From Candidatus Auribacterota bacterium (lineage in GTDB: Bacteria > Auribacterota > JAFGBW01 > JAFGJP01), in the NCBI GenBank assembly GCA_023144635.1, contig JAGLFH010000052.1, positions 17,374 through 81,373 on the forward strand: a stretch of 64,000 nt of DNA, written 5' to 3'. The position numbers and the translations under genes were made by a program. The first letter of the stretch is position 1. The number at the start of each line of letters is the position of its first letter. Shown here one piece after another: positions 27,939-38,405 of the stretch. The notes under the pieces were generated by a model. The model did no database searches. It was given only the letters and a program-made list of their open reading frames with translations, and had not been told where the DNA came from.

Positions 27939-29033
27939 ATGAAAAAATATTTAATTCTATTTTGCTTGATTTTGATAGCTTTTCCAGCATTTGGTGCTAC
28001 GCGAATAAAAGATATTGCAAATATTGAAGGTGTAAGAGGAAATCAGCTCTATGGTTACGGTATAGTAGTCGGTCTTAACGGAACAGGTGATAAGCAACAA
28101 ACAATTTTTACCCAGCAGAGTTTAACCGAAATGTTAAAAAAGATGAATATAACACCTTCAGATAAAATAAAAGTAGAAAACGTTGCAGCTGTTTTAGTAA
28201 CTGCAGAACTTCCTCCTTTTGTAAGAGCCGGAAGCCGTATTGATATTACTCTTTCTTCAATTGGAGATTGTGAAAGTCTTCAGGGCGGTACTCTTGTTCT
28301 GACACCACTTCAGGGACCTGACGGAAATGTTTATGCTGTTGCACAAGGCCCTGTTTCTATAGGCGGTTTTGCTGCAGGTGGAGGCGGTGGAAGCTCGCAG
28401 AAAAATCATCCTACAGTTGGTTTGATACCGAATGGTGCAATAATTGAAGAAGAAGTATCCATGAATATTATACAAGATCAAAAAATAAAAGTTTGCCTGA
28501 AAAGTCCTGATTTTACTACGGCAAGCCGGATGGCTGAATCTATTAATAAAGTTTTTGAAGATAGTGCAAAAGCTGTTGATGCTGGTTGTATAGAGATAAA
28601 TGTATCAAAAGAGATAACTGATAATAATAATCTTGTTGATTTTATTTCAAAAGTTGAACAGCTACAGCTTACAACAGATTCTTTTGCAAAAATAATAGTA
28701 AATGAAAGAACCGGTACCATAATTGCCGGAGAAAATGTACGTATTTCAACTGTTGCTATTGCTCACGGAAACCTTGTTATAACTATAAGAGAAAAAGTTG
28801 ATGTAGATCAGCCGGATGTTCCGCTTGCAGGTGGAGAGACAGTTGTTACTGAAGAGCAGGAAGTAACTGTTGAAGAAAAGAAAGCCAGGCTTATAGTGCT
28901 AAATGAAAGTGTAAGCATAAAGGATGTTGCAAGTGCCTTAAATGCTATTGGTGTATCACCAAGGGATATGATCTCAATTTTTCAGGCCATGAAACGGGCA
29001 AATGCATTAAAAGCAGATCTTGAGATAATGTAA
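27939..29033 (+). CDS. flgI: Flagellar P-ring protein FlgI
   Basis: TRIKDIANIEGVRGNQLYGYGIVVGLNGTGDKQQTIFTQQSL...; ATG 27939 preferred (track 27918). Confidence 0.96.
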   Translation: MKKYLILFCLILIAFPAFGATRIKDIANIEGVRGNQLYGYGIVVGLNGTGDKQQTIFTQQSLTEMLKKMNITPSDKIKVENVAAVLVTAELPPFVRAGSRIDITLSSIGDCESLQGGTLVLTPLQGPDGNVYAVAQGPVSIGGFAAGGGGGSSQKNHPTVGLIPNGAIIEEEVSMNIIQDQKIKVCLKSPDFTTASRMAESINKVFEDSAKAVDAGCIEINVSKEITDNNNLVDFISKVEQLQLTTDSFAKIIVNERTGTIIAGENVRISTVAIAHGNLVITIREKVDVDQPDVPLAGGETVVTEEQEVTVEEKKARLIVLNESVSIKDVASALNAIGVSPRDMISIFQAMKRANALKADLEIM

Positions 29034-29048
29034 GAAGAGGTTATTAAA

Positions 29049-29462
29049 ATGATAGATACATTAGATTTTCCATTACTAAATACCAATGAGCTTTCAAGAG
29101 ACAATTTGCTGGCTCTTGCGGGGCCTATAAAGAGAGATAATGCTGCTTCAATTAAGGATCTTCAAAACCTTGGTGAAGATTCAGAAGGATTAAAAAAAGC
29201 CTGCAATGAATTTGAGGCTATTTTTATTCATCAGCTTTTGCAGGAATTCAGAAAGTCTGTTCCTAAAGACGGTTTTATTCCGCGTTCTTTCGGTGTTCAG
29301 ACATTTGAGGAAATGCTTGATAGGGAAACAGCTTCAAAAATGTCAAAAACCGGTGATTTTGGAATAGGTAAGGCGCTTTTTTTGCAGCTTTCAGGATTTC
29401 GAGACGGTTACAAGGAAAATGATGATACTAACGTAGGAATTTCTTTTGAGAGAAAGGGGTAA
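29049..29462 (+). CDS. flgJ: Flagellar rod-binding protein FlgJ, N-terminal domain only (no muramidase domain)
   Basis: LKKACNEFEAIFIHQLLQEFRKSVP...FEEMLDRETASKMSKTGDFGIGKALFLQL. Confidence 0.9.
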   Translation: MIDTLDFPLLNTNELSRDNLLALAGPIKRDNAASIKDLQNLGEDSEGLKKACNEFEAIFIHQLLQEFRKSVPKDGFIPRSFGVQTFEEMLDRETASKMSKTGDFGIGKALFLQLSGFRDGYKENDDTNVGISFERKG

Positions 29463-29465
29463 AAA

Positions 29466-29969
29466 ATGAAAACGATCGTACTTTATTTATTAAGGGTGCT
29501 TGATGAAGAAGCCAAACACCTTGAAAAGACACTTAAACTTCTTAAGGAAAAAGAAAAAGTCCTTATTAAAAATGATCTTAACAAACTTGAAAAGATTATT
29601 GCTTCTGAAAGAGAACTTTTTATTGTTTTCAGAGATATTGAAGACAGCAGAAAATCAATTGTACAGCTTTTTGCAGAGCGTTATGGCATGGAAGAAGATG
29701 TCTGCAACATAAGCCGTATTGCAGAAATGACAGATGATGCGTTCAGTTCAAAGCTTGAAGAATCAAGAGGAAAAATAAATTTACTCGTAGAAAAAATAAA
29801 TGTTCAGAATGAAAAATGTGCTGCTCTTTTGAGAAAATCAATTGAACTTACTAATTTTTCTCTGAAGCTTATAGCTGGCGTTGCAAGAGATAAAGAAACA
29901 TATGGTAGGAAAGGAATAGTAGATAACACATTGTCTAATAAAAAAATTATTTTGGATTATAAAGCCTGA
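29466..29969 (+). CDS. flgN: FlgN-like flagellar chaperone
   Basis: Coiled-coil ORF between flgJ and flgK; LLKEKEKVLIKNDLNKLEKIIASERELF. Confidence 0.8.
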   Translation: MKTIVLYLLRVLDEEAKHLEKTLKLLKEKEKVLIKNDLNKLEKIIASERELFIVFRDIEDSRKSIVQLFAERYGMEEDVCNISRIAEMTDDAFSSKLEESRGKINLLVEKINVQNEKCAALLRKSIELTNFSLKLIAGVARDKETYGRKGIVDNTLSNKKIILDYKA

Positions 29970-29986
29970 TGTAAAAGGAGAAGATA

Positions 29987-31678
29987 ATGGTCTGGGAAAT
30001 TTTTAATCTTGGATATACAGCACTTAATGCAAATCAGTATGCTCTTAATATAGTGGGTCATAATATTGCTAATGCCGATACAGAAGGCTACACACGTCAG
30101 AGAGCAGAATTTGTTACAAGTACTCCCCAATACTCTGTTCCGGGAATGATAGGAACAGGTGTTTTAATTAATAAGATAATCCGTGTAAATGATGCTTTTA
30201 CTCAGCTCCAGCTTCAAATAGAAACAAGAGATCTTGGTAACTCTACTATAAAACGCGAAATATTACAGCAACTGGAAAATATTTTTAATGAACCTTCGGA
30301 TACAGGTCTTCAATCAAGAATTAACGAATTTTTTTCGGCTTGGCATACATTAGCGGATAATCCTGAAGATTACGGAACACGTACTCTTGTTGTTGAAAAA
30401 GCAAATTCACTTACAAGTACGCTAAACTCTATGGCACGTCAGCTTGCAGCAATAAAAAATCAAATAGATGAATCAATATCTCTTAAGATAGATAGAATAA
30501 ATGAAATAACTACAGAAATCGCTGATCTAAATGACCAGATATCAAAAATAGAGGTCGGTGGTGTTCAAAATGCTAATGACTTTCGTGATAGCCGTGACCT
30601 TCTTGTTTTAGAACTCAATAGAATATTAGATGTACGGGTAAGAGAAAACGTTAGTAGTGCTATTTTAGTTGAAACTCAGGGCGGTGTACTGGTTTCCGGT
30701 GTTCATAATTTACGACTTACAACAGGAATTGATGAAAATGGGTATATTGTTCCGGTATTTGAGCAGGGCGGAGCAAGAGTTTTTCCGGAAAGTGGTGAGC
30801 TTAACGGATTACTTGAAGTAAGGGATGATGTAATAAATGATTATTTATCAAGACTTGATTCTCTTGCAAATACAATGGTAGAAAATGTTAACCGCATTCA
30901 CTCGAGAGGAGCGCCTTTGGAAATGTTTACTCGTGTTGTTGCGGAAAACGGAGCAGTAAGTTCTGCCCAGACTTTAAACACCCTTGACTGGGATTTTGCT
31001 CCTACGACAGGATCCTTTTCAATTTCTGTTTTTGATTCAAACGGACTCAATACTGATGTTCAGACAATATCTATTAATCCTACATCAGACACTCTTGAGG
31101 ATGTAAGGGACGCAATAAACGCTGCTTTTCCAGGAGGTGAAGTGGTGGCCTCTCTTAATACTGACAATCAACTGATATTTGAATCAGCTGGAGGTTATAG
31201 TTTTAATTTTGTAAATGATAGCACTGGAGCGGGAGATAGCAGCGATCTATTACTTGCACTTGGTATAAACACGTTTTTTTCAGGTGATTCTGCTATGACT
31301 ATTGAAGTATCCGATAATATAAAATCAGATTATTCAAAGATATCAGCAGCAAAAAGCAATTCGCCGGGTGATAATAGAACTGCACTTGACATTGCAAACT
31401 TACAGGATTCTCTTCTTTTTGATAACGACAGTACAACTTTTGAAGACTATTATAAAACCTGGGTAAGTAATATTGGAACTCTTACTTATGAAGCATTAAG
31501 AAATGAAGACCGGCAGGATTCTATTGTTAATCTTCTAAAAGAGCGCTTGGCTCAATCTGCCGGAGTTTCTCTGGATGAAGAAGCAACGAATCTTCTTAAA
31601 CATCAGAGAGCTTATCAGGCTGCTGCAAAACTGATAGGTGTTGCAGACGAGCTTTTACAGACATTATTAAATTTATAA
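29987..31678 (+). CDS. flgK: Flagellar hook-associated protein FlgK
   Basis: IFNLGYTALNANQYALNIVGHNIANADTEGYTRQRAEF...EEATNLLKHQRAYQAAAKLIGVADELLQTLL. Confidence 0.96.
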   Translation: MVWEIFNLGYTALNANQYALNIVGHNIANADTEGYTRQRAEFVTSTPQYSVPGMIGTGVLINKIIRVNDAFTQLQLQIETRDLGNSTIKREILQQLENIFNEPSDTGLQSRINEFFSAWHTLADNPEDYGTRTLVVEKANSLTSTLNSMARQLAAIKNQIDESISLKIDRINEITTEIADLNDQISKIEVGGVQNANDFRDSRDLLVLELNRILDVRVRENVSSAILVETQGGVLVSGVHNLRLTTGIDENGYIVPVFEQGGARVFPESGELNGLLEVRDDVINDYLSRLDSLANTMVENVNRIHSRGAPLEMFTRVVAENGAVSSAQTLNTLDWDFAPTTGSFSISVFDSNGLNTDVQTISINPTSDTLEDVRDAINAAFPGGEVVASLNTDNQLIFESAGGYSFNFVNDSTGAGDSSDLLLALGINTFFSGDSAMTIEVSDNIKSDYSKISAAKSNSPGDNRTALDIANLQDSLLFDNDSTTFEDYYKTWVSNIGTLTYEALRNEDRQDSIVNLLKERLAQSAGVSLDEEATNLLKHQRAYQAAAKLIGVADELLQTLLNL

Positions 31679-31790
31679 TTTATTTGATCAAAGATTTTAA
31701 AGCTGTTTTACAGCTTTTAATAAAAGTAAAACGTTGGTTGGAACGCATTCGCGCTTGCGTTCATATAAGTCCTGAAAAAAGAGGTAAACT

Positions 31791-32732
31791 ATGTCATTAC
31801 GTGTAACGACAGGAATATTAATAAGTCAAAGTATCAGTGATATTAATGCAAACTTAAAACGCCTTCAGTATCTTCAAAAGCAGATATCAACAGGAAAAAG
31901 GATAATAAGACCTTCAGACGATCCTATTGGTGCGTCAAAGTCTATGCGTTTTACACGGGATATTTCAAAAACAACAATGTATCAGACAAATATGAGAGAC
32001 GGTATTAACCGCTTAAAAGCGACAGAACGTGTAATGGAAGATATTTTAGATATGATCCTTGATATTCAATCGATATCTGCTGAAGGAGCAGTTGTAAACG
32101 CATCGATCGAGATGGCAACCATAAGCGGTAATATTGATATGTATCTTAATGTATTACTGCAAAATGCCAATGCTAAATTTCAGGGAAAGTTTATTTTTGG
32201 CGGTACAGAGACCTTAAGCGGAACAGCTCCCCTCTCAGCTCCTTATAATGCTGTTTATGATTCCAATGGGAATATAACAGGTGTTATACAAAATATTGAG
32301 GGAATAGATCAGCTTATAAGATACCAGATAGCTGAAGGTATAAAGTCAGAAATAAACATTTCAGGAAGTGCTCCTTTTCAGCCAAATGGAAGTGATGTTA
32401 CAGGAGATATTTTTCAGACGCTCATTGATCTTCGTGATGCGTTTAATAGTAGCGATATAAATGCTGTAAATGAAAATATCAATGAATTAAACGATGAATA
32501 TGAAACGATTATAACACAAGCAAGTCTTATAGGAGCACGCATAGGTGTTCTTCAACGTGAACAGACAAGGCAGGAAGACCTGCAGATAAATCTTCAAGAA
32601 CTATTATCTGCGACAGTTGATGTAGATATTGCTGAAGCTATCATAGAAGAGAGCTATACACAGTATCTTTATCAGGCTTCACTTCAGGTAGGAGCTAAGA
32701 TAATACCCCAGTCATTGCTTGACTTTATATAA
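31791..32732 (+). CDS. flgL: Flagellar hook-associated protein FlgL
   Basis: LRVTTGILISQSISDINANLKRLQYLQKQISTGKRIIRPSDDPIGASKSMRF; C-terminal flagellin-like helix. Confidence 0.95.
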   Translation: MSLRVTTGILISQSISDINANLKRLQYLQKQISTGKRIIRPSDDPIGASKSMRFTRDISKTTMYQTNMRDGINRLKATERVMEDILDMILDIQSISAEGAVVNASIEMATISGNIDMYLNVLLQNANAKFQGKFIFGGTETLSGTAPLSAPYNAVYDSNGNITGVIQNIEGIDQLIRYQIAEGIKSEINISGSAPFQPNGSDVTGDIFQTLIDLRDAFNSSDINAVNENINELNDEYETIITQASLIGARIGVLQREQTRQEDLQINLQELLSATVDVDIAEAIIEESYTQYLYQASLQVGAKIIPQSLLDFI

Positions 32733-32856
32733 GTTAAGTTTTTAACTTTAAAATTTTGTCGTAGATTATAAGAATGTTTTAGGTCGTAGTTATTTTATAA
32801 TTACTTTGTGTTTTTTAATATGTGTTGTTATTATCAACTGAAAGAGAATTAATATT

Positions 32857-33336
32857 ATGAAAGTCAATACTACAAGGTTTGCAGAAATAGATGTACCTGA
32901 GGACAAAATAATAAATTTTGTTGAAGGAATAATTGGTTTTTCTCAATTAAAACAATTTGTTGTAATTAAACATAGAAACAGTTCGACCATGTACTGGCTC
33001 CAATCTCTTGAAAATCCTGAGATCGCTTTTTTAATGATGTTTCCTTTTAATTTTATTGCAGATTATTCTCCTGAGTTAAGTGAAAAGGACCTTTGCACAA
33101 TTGACCTATCTCCTCAAGAAATAAGAAAAGCAGAAACATATACTATGACTTATGTGCCAAAAGATCCTCAGGATATGACAGTTAATCTTCTTAGCCCGAT
33201 AGTTATAAACCCTGACAAAGGGCTTGGAAAACAGGTTATTCTCGAAAATAGTCAGTATACAGTTGATTTTAAAGTAATTCGAGAAATACAAAAGAAATGC
33301 AAAGAACAAAAATCTGATCAGGAACAGCAATGCTGA
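32857..33336 (+). CDS. fliW: Flagellar assembly factor FliW
   Basis: [19 protein letters not shown]...[14 protein letters not shown]; overlaps csrA. Confidence 0.95.
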   Translation: MKVNTTRFAEIDVPEDKIINFVEGIIGFSQLKQFVVIKHRNSSTMYWLQSLENPEIAFLMMFPFNFIADYSPELSEKDLCTIDLSPQEIRKAETYTMTYVPKDPQDMTVNLLSPIVINPDKGLGKQVILENSQYTVDFKVIREIQKKCKEQKSDQEQQC

Positions 33337-33560
33337 TACTTAAACGAAAGAAAAACGAATCATTGATGATAGGTGATTCAATAGAGATAAAGATAACTGA
33401 TATTCAGGGTGATAGTGTAAAACTGGGTATAAGTGCACCTAAAGAGATCTCAATTTTTCGTGAAGAAATATACAAACAGATAAAAGAACAAAATATAAGG
33501 TCTTCAAGTATTGAAAAATCTGCCCTGGATTCAATTAATGACTTACTTGAAAATAAATAA
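33330..33560 (+). CDS. csrA: Carbon storage regulator CsrA
   Basis: [51 protein letters not shown]. Confidence 0.97.
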   Translation: MLILKRKKNESLMIGDSIEIKITDIQGDSVKLGISAPKEISIFREEIYKQIKEQNIRSSSIEKSALDSINDLLENK

Positions 33561-33738
33561 CTCCTTTCTACCAAAGAGTAAATTCTAAACTCCAAATAAC
33601 AAATGTCAAATTGAAGGAACGCTTCGCTGATGTTTATAATTAAAGACACAGAATTTTAAGGGTATGACTAAAAAAGTCGTCATTGTGGGTAAACGAAGTG
33701 AGCGCGGCAAACCCCGAAGTAAAACTAAGAACTAATTG

Positions 33739-34260
33739 CTAAAAGCCGTCGGTTGAACTGAAAAGCCCTACGCGTAAAGCATTTGTTGTATATATTTGCC
33801 TGCCATCTACAGAAACTGTTCCATCAGCAATAGCCAGTACAAGTTTTCTTACGATAATGCGTTTTATGCTTATGTGATATTTTACTATTTTTGACGTGGG
33901 GAGTATTTGCCCTGTAAATTTTACTTCTCCTACACCAAGGGCTCTTCCTTTACCTTCGTGTCCGTTCCATGCAAGAAAAAAACCTACAAGCTGCCATAAA
34001 GCATCAAGCCCGAGGCAACCAGGCATAACAGGATCGTTCATAAAATGGCATGCAAAAAACCATTGGTCGGGATGTATATCAAGTTCAGCTGTAAGTTCTC
34101 CCTTATTATATGATCCTCCGGAATTGTTGATATCGACTATCCTATCGACCATAAGCATATTCGGTAATGGTAAAACAGGGCTGTCTAAGCCGAATATCTC
34201 ACCTTTTCCGCATTTTAAGATCTCTTCTTTATTGAATGAAGTCTGTTTTGAACCTGTCAA
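33739..34260 (-). CDS. fabA: 3-hydroxyacyl-ACP dehydratase FabA-like
   Basis: [20 protein letters not shown]...[34 protein letters not shown] hot-dog dehydratase. Confidence 0.92.
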   Translation of the reverse strand: MTGSKQTSFNKEEILKCGKGEIFGLDSPVLPLPNMLMVDRIVDINNSGGSYNKGELTAELDIHPDQWFFACHFMNDPVMPGCLGLDALWQLVGFFLAWNGHEGKGRALGVGEVKFTGQILPTSKIVKYHISIKRIIVRKLVLAIADGTVSVDGRQIYTTNALRVGLFSSTDGF

Positions 34261-34407
34261 TGTTACCTCCTTAAAAAAGCTCTAAAATTTTATTTATTAT
34301 AACAGTTTTATAAATAAAGAGTAGTTGTTTTAAAAATTAAAAAAATAAGTGAGATCCTTTGTATGGCTTAATGATTTTATATTAAATATATTCCATTAGA
34401 AATTAGT

Positions 34408-34435
34408 TAAAGTCCGCATGTGATTTTGCCGATAA
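34408..34435 (+). promoter_or_regulatory. Sigma28 (FliA) promoter for flagellin
   Basis: TAAAGTCC-N12-GCCGATAA compared with TAAAGTTT-N11-GCCGATAA. Confidence 0.7.
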
Positions 34436-34557
34436 AAAAGCAGAAACAATGAGCTTGGAGGGAAGTTCTTAAAGGAGGTGGTCGCGGAAAAGTTTTTTTT
34501 AAGATCCTTAAGAGAACCCGGGATCTTACGCCATAGGGGCGAATAATAAGGGTTTTC

Positions 34558-34597
34558 GGCTTATGAAAGGATTCGTAAGCCTAATATAACATGGAGG
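34558..34597 (+). promoter_or_regulatory. Flagellin leader hairpin with GGA in loop plus GGA in Shine-Dalgarno: candidate CsrA sites
   Basis: GGCTTA-tgaaaGGAttcg-TAAGCC (34558-34581) and atGGAGG SD (34593-34597); fliW-csrA encoded immediately upstream. Confidence 0.5.
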
Positions 34598-34602
34598 TTA
34601 TG

Positions 34603-35427
34603 ATGGGCGATCTAGCGCGAGTAAATACCAACGTAGCGGCGTTAAAAGCATTTTTTACGTTATCACAGATAAACGATAGAATTGCTATTAGTCAGAGACG
34701 TATTTCAACTGGTAAAAAGGTTAATACTGCATCTGATGATCCAGCTACTTATTTTGCTATTAAGAAAACCAGACGAGATATTGCTAAGCTGGCTAATAAA
34801 GAGTTAAATATTGAACGTGGTGTTAACTGGCTTGAAACAAGTTCAAGTAAACTTGATCAGGTATCTGAGATCTTGCTTGCAATGTTTACACTTGCTAATA
34901 CTGCGAATGCAGGTGGTGTAACATCTGCTGAAAAACAAGCTATCCAGACAGACATCTCTCAGTTAAAAGCCGAAGTTCAGCTTATTATGCAGTCAGGAGT
35001 TGCTTCTGCTATATATAGTGGATTTACAATTGGTGGTCTTGACAATGTCAGTGTATCAGGTGCAGGTGGTACAGCTGGTACAGCTTCACTTGGACAGGTA
35101 CTTTCCAACCTTACGATAAATTCTACTGACCTTGTTGTTACAGGTACAACAACAACAACAACGATTACTAACTTAGAGGCTGCGATCAATCAGGTTGTAA
35201 AAGACAACCAGGCAATTGGTTCTTATGTTAGAAGGTTAAGGTTTGAAATTGATGATGCACGTTCTGAAAAAGCGGATTTACAGTCCACATTAAGTACTAT
35301 TCAGGATGCTGATATCGCTGAAGAACAGCTTGAATTAACTAAATTACAGATTCTGCAGCAATCTGCTCTGGCTATGTTATCTCAGGCAAATTCTGCTCCA
35401 CAGGCTGTTTTGGTTCTTTTCCAATAA
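34603..35427 (+). CDS. fliC: Flagellin (short, D0/D1-dominated)
   Basis: VNTNVAALKAFFTLSQINDRIAISQRRISTGKKVNTASDDPATYFAI...; C-term LELTKLQILQQSALAMLSQANSAPQAVLVLF. Confidence 0.96.
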   Translation: MGDLARVNTNVAALKAFFTLSQINDRIAISQRRISTGKKVNTASDDPATYFAIKKTRRDIAKLANKELNIERGVNWLETSSSKLDQVSEILLAMFTLANTANAGGVTSAEKQAIQTDISQLKAEVQLIMQSGVASAIYSGFTIGGLDNVSVSGAGGTAGTASLGQVLSNLTINSTDLVVTGTTTTTTITNLEAAINQVVKDNQAIGSYVRRLRFEIDDARSEKADLQSTLSTIQDADIAEEQLELTKLQILQQSALAMLSQANSAPQAVLVLFQ

Positions 35428-35491
35428 TCGATTAAATAGTAATAGGAGCAGGGTTTAAAGCTCTGCTCCTAAAGCTTAAAAGGTGGTTGCG

Positions 35492-36013
35492 ATGACACTT
35501 GAAGATACAAACAATATCAAAGCTCATATTGAACCTGTTAAGGTTCAACAGAGTTTAAAAAAGAGCTCTCCGCAAAAAGCGAAAGATGCTGTATCTTCTC
35601 CTGCAACCTCTGTCGAGGACAAAAAAGTTGAAAAGAAAGCGGTAGAATCTCGGAATAAAACAGTCCGTGAAAACAACAATTTCCAGATATCCTCTGATTC
35701 TGAGACAAAAAGTAATGCTATTACTAAGTCTCAGCTTTTAGAGATAACTGAAGGTATAAATAAGGAATTATCCTTTTTCGCAAGCTCTGTACAATTCAAA
35801 ATTGAAGAAGTAGAAGAGCAGCCTGGATCTTCAAGGATTGCAGGTAATGGCAAAGAAGGTGAAATCCTTCATACAAAGAAAAAGGAAATTGTTGTAAGTG
35901 TCGTTGACAAAAGGACAGGGGAAGTAATACGTCAAATCCCCCCGGAAGATCTGCTTCAATCGCTTACTAATGCGTCGATGTTCTTAGGTCTTTTGGTAGA
36001 TCAAATAGTATAA
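35492..36013 (+). CDS. flaG: FlaG family flagellar protein
   Basis: C-term LSFFASSVQFKIEE...IVVSVVDKRTGEVIRQIPPEDLL; between fliC and fliD. Confidence 0.9.
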   Translation: MTLEDTNNIKAHIEPVKVQQSLKKSSPQKAKDAVSSPATSVEDKKVEKKAVESRNKTVRENNNFQISSDSETKSNAITKSQLLEITEGINKELSFFASSVQFKIEEVEEQPGSSRIAGNGKEGEILHTKKKEIVVSVVDKRTGEVIRQIPPEDLLQSLTNASMFLGLLVDQIV

Positions 36014-36028
36014 ACAAACGGAGTTGAA

Positions 36029-37810
36029 ATGGCTTTAACAACAACATCATTTTTTGAAATAGAGGAAACTGTCAATCAGCTGATGGCTCTTGAAAGAAGG
36101 CCTCTTGATACAATAATTCAAAGAAGAGATGATATGGAAGCCAGCAAAATCGTTTATGATCTTCTTAACAGTAAATTAAAAACCCTCCAAGCTACATTAG
36201 ATACATTATGTGAACAGGCTTCATTTGAAACTAAAAAAACAGTTATAAGTGATGACTCTGTTGTTACGGCAACATCTTCAGTCGGTGCATCAGAGATCAT
36301 GTATGATATTGAAGTTACAAGTCTTGCCGAGGCAGCACGAATTGAATCAAGTGGAGTCCTTAGTCTTGTTGCAGGAACAGAAACAAAAATTACCGGTTTA
36401 GATATAAAAGCCGGTGGCGGTCCTGACGATGCCGATATCAATGCTGCGATAAACAGCGGTCTCGGCCTTGCAGTAAACGAGATAAATGCCGGTGAATTTG
36501 TTATTAATGATGTTACAATAGAAGTTTATGATAGTGATACAATAGCTACTATCCTTTCCAGAATAACGTCTTCATCCGCAGGCGTGGATGCATATATTAT
36601 AGATGATATAGTATATCTAGAGCAAAAAACGGTTGGCTCAACAAATGATATCGAGTTAGGAAGCGATACTGCAAATTTTTTTACAGCAATGAGAATAGGG
36701 GCAGGTGATCGGGGAGGAAAGGCCGACGGTGTTGATGAGGATGTTTATCGAACAATAGATGATGTTGCAGGGCTTGCCGGAATATCTACCGGATATTTTA
36801 CAATAAATAATGTTACTTTTTATGTAGATACATCATCTGATAGTCTTTCAGATGTTATTAACAGGGTGAACTCTTCTGCAGCAAATGCAAGTATGTTTTA
36901 TGATGAAACTCTTGATAAAGTTGTTGTTACATCAGATATTGAAGGTGATCATCTTTATTTTAAAAATGATAATGCTGCTTTTTTAGATACGCTGAAAATT
37001 TTAGATGTTGATGATGACGGTGATGACGTTGGTGATCAGGATGCAACTGTGGGTGAATCAAGATATGAAGGAACTGCAGCAGTTGTAATCGTGAACGGAT
37101 CTACTTTAAATCCTACCAGTAATGAATTTACTATAATGGGTACTACTTTTAATCTGATCACAGGCGGAGGGGCAACTGCTACTGTTGATGTTGATAATAA
37201 TGATGATTATATGAAGAACCAGTTAACTAACTTTGTAGACCAATATAACAGTACTCTTGATTTTATCCGCGAAAAGAAAAAAAATGAGCTTTCGCATGAT
37301 ATATCACTTATTTATCTTGAAAATTCACTGATTACAAAAATGCAGTCTTCTATTTCTAATATCGGAAACTTTAAAAACCTTTCACGTGTAGGTATTAAAT
37401 TTGGCAGTGGGGCAAATAGCGGAAAACTTACATTTGATACAAATAGCCTTGATGAAGCATTGTTAACAGACCGGGGATCGGTGATGAAGCTTTTTGCATA
37501 TGATGATGACAGTGACGGATTATATGATGACGGTGGTTTTGCAAATACTACATATGATTTTTTATATAATTATACGCGTGCCGGACTTGGAATAATATAT
37601 AAAAAGAAGTCAACAATAGATACTAGAATAAGTCAGATGGATATTTCAATAAGGCGTAAAGAAGAACGTATGTCAAGAAGAAGAATACAACTTACAGTGC
37701 AGTTTGAGCAGGTCAATAGAGCGCTCCAGATGATGGAAATACGAATACAAAAGATGAATGGAATATTCTCTAATAATCTTGCACTGATAAGCGGACAGTA
37801 CTTATTATAA
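36029..37810 (+). CDS. fliD: Flagellar filament capping protein FliD
   Basis: FEIEETVNQLMALERRPLDTIIQRRDDMEASKIVYDLLNSKLKTLQ...RRIQLTVQFEQVNRALQMMEIRIQKMNGIFSNNLALI. Confidence 0.93.
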   Translation: MALTTTSFFEIEETVNQLMALERRPLDTIIQRRDDMEASKIVYDLLNSKLKTLQATLDTLCEQASFETKKTVISDDSVVTATSSVGASEIMYDIEVTSLAEAARIESSGVLSLVAGTETKITGLDIKAGGGPDDADINAAINSGLGLAVNEINAGEFVINDVTIEVYDSDTIATILSRITSSSAGVDAYIIDDIVYLEQKTVGSTNDIELGSDTANFFTAMRIGAGDRGGKADGVDEDVYRTIDDVAGLAGISTGYFTINNVTFYVDTSSDSLSDVINRVNSSAANASMFYDETLDKVVVTSDIEGDHLYFKNDNAAFLDTLKILDVDDDGDDVGDQDATVGESRYEGTAAVVIVNGSTLNPTSNEFTIMGTTFNLITGGGATATVDVDNNDDYMKNQLTNFVDQYNSTLDFIREKKKNELSHDISLIYLENSLITKMQSSISNIGNFKNLSRVGIKFGSGANSGKLTFDTNSLDEALLTDRGSVMKLFAYDDDSDGLYDDGGFANTTYDFLYNYTRAGLGIIYKKKSTIDTRISQMDISIRRKEERMSRRRIQLTVQFEQVNRALQMMEIRIQKMNGIFSNNLALISGQYLL

Positions 37811-37829
37811 AAAATTAAGGAGGAAATAT

Positions 37830-38261
37830 ATGTCATTGCGTATGGTTCCAAATGAAGATCAATATCTTAAAACTAAAATTGAGACTGCAAGTCCGATGCA
37901 GCTAATAATAATAATGTATGATGGGGCTATACGTTTTTTGAAAAATGCTCAGGTAAGCTATGAGCTTAGAAAAAGAAAACAATATGATGAAAACCTTATT
38001 AGAACAAAAAATATTTTAAAAGAGTTACAGCTTTCCCTTAATTTTGATGCTCAGCCTATTTCAAATCAGCTGTATTCACTATATGATTATATGCTGCGTG
38101 AGATATCAGATGCAATTTGTAACAGGAAAGAAAATATAATTAAACTCAAGAAAGTGCTGCATATGCTCTCAGAGCTAAGATCCGCATGGGAACAGATAAT
38201 AGAGAAAGCACCTGTAGAAAAAGAAAAACGTAATCTTGAAAATATAAGCTTATCTGTCTAG
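37830..38261 (+). CDS. fliS: Flagellar chaperone FliS
   Basis: YLKTKIETASPMQLIIIMYDGAIRFLKNAQVSYE...IRTKNILKELQLSLNF. Confidence 0.95.
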   Translation: MSLRMVPNEDQYLKTKIETASPMQLIIIMYDGAIRFLKNAQVSYELRKRKQYDENLIRTKNILKELQLSLNFDAQPISNQLYSLYDYMLREISDAICNRKENIIKLKKVLHMLSELRSAWEQIIEKAPVEKEKRNLENISLSV

Positions 38262-38405
38262 ATTCAGGATCATGTGTTTTAAATAATCAGAGTCTTCCTT
38301 CAAATATTTACCTTAAATGTCTATATAATCTAATTTTCTGTGTTTATTGAATTATTCAGATTAATATTGTTGAATATATGTTAGATATTCAGTTAATATG
38401 TTTAT

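Noticed and set aside
31696-31722. Hairpin aaagctg-tttta-cagcttt between flgK and flgL as a terminator
   Set aside because: Stem is short and AT-rich, with a weak U-tract; not reliable enough to call.
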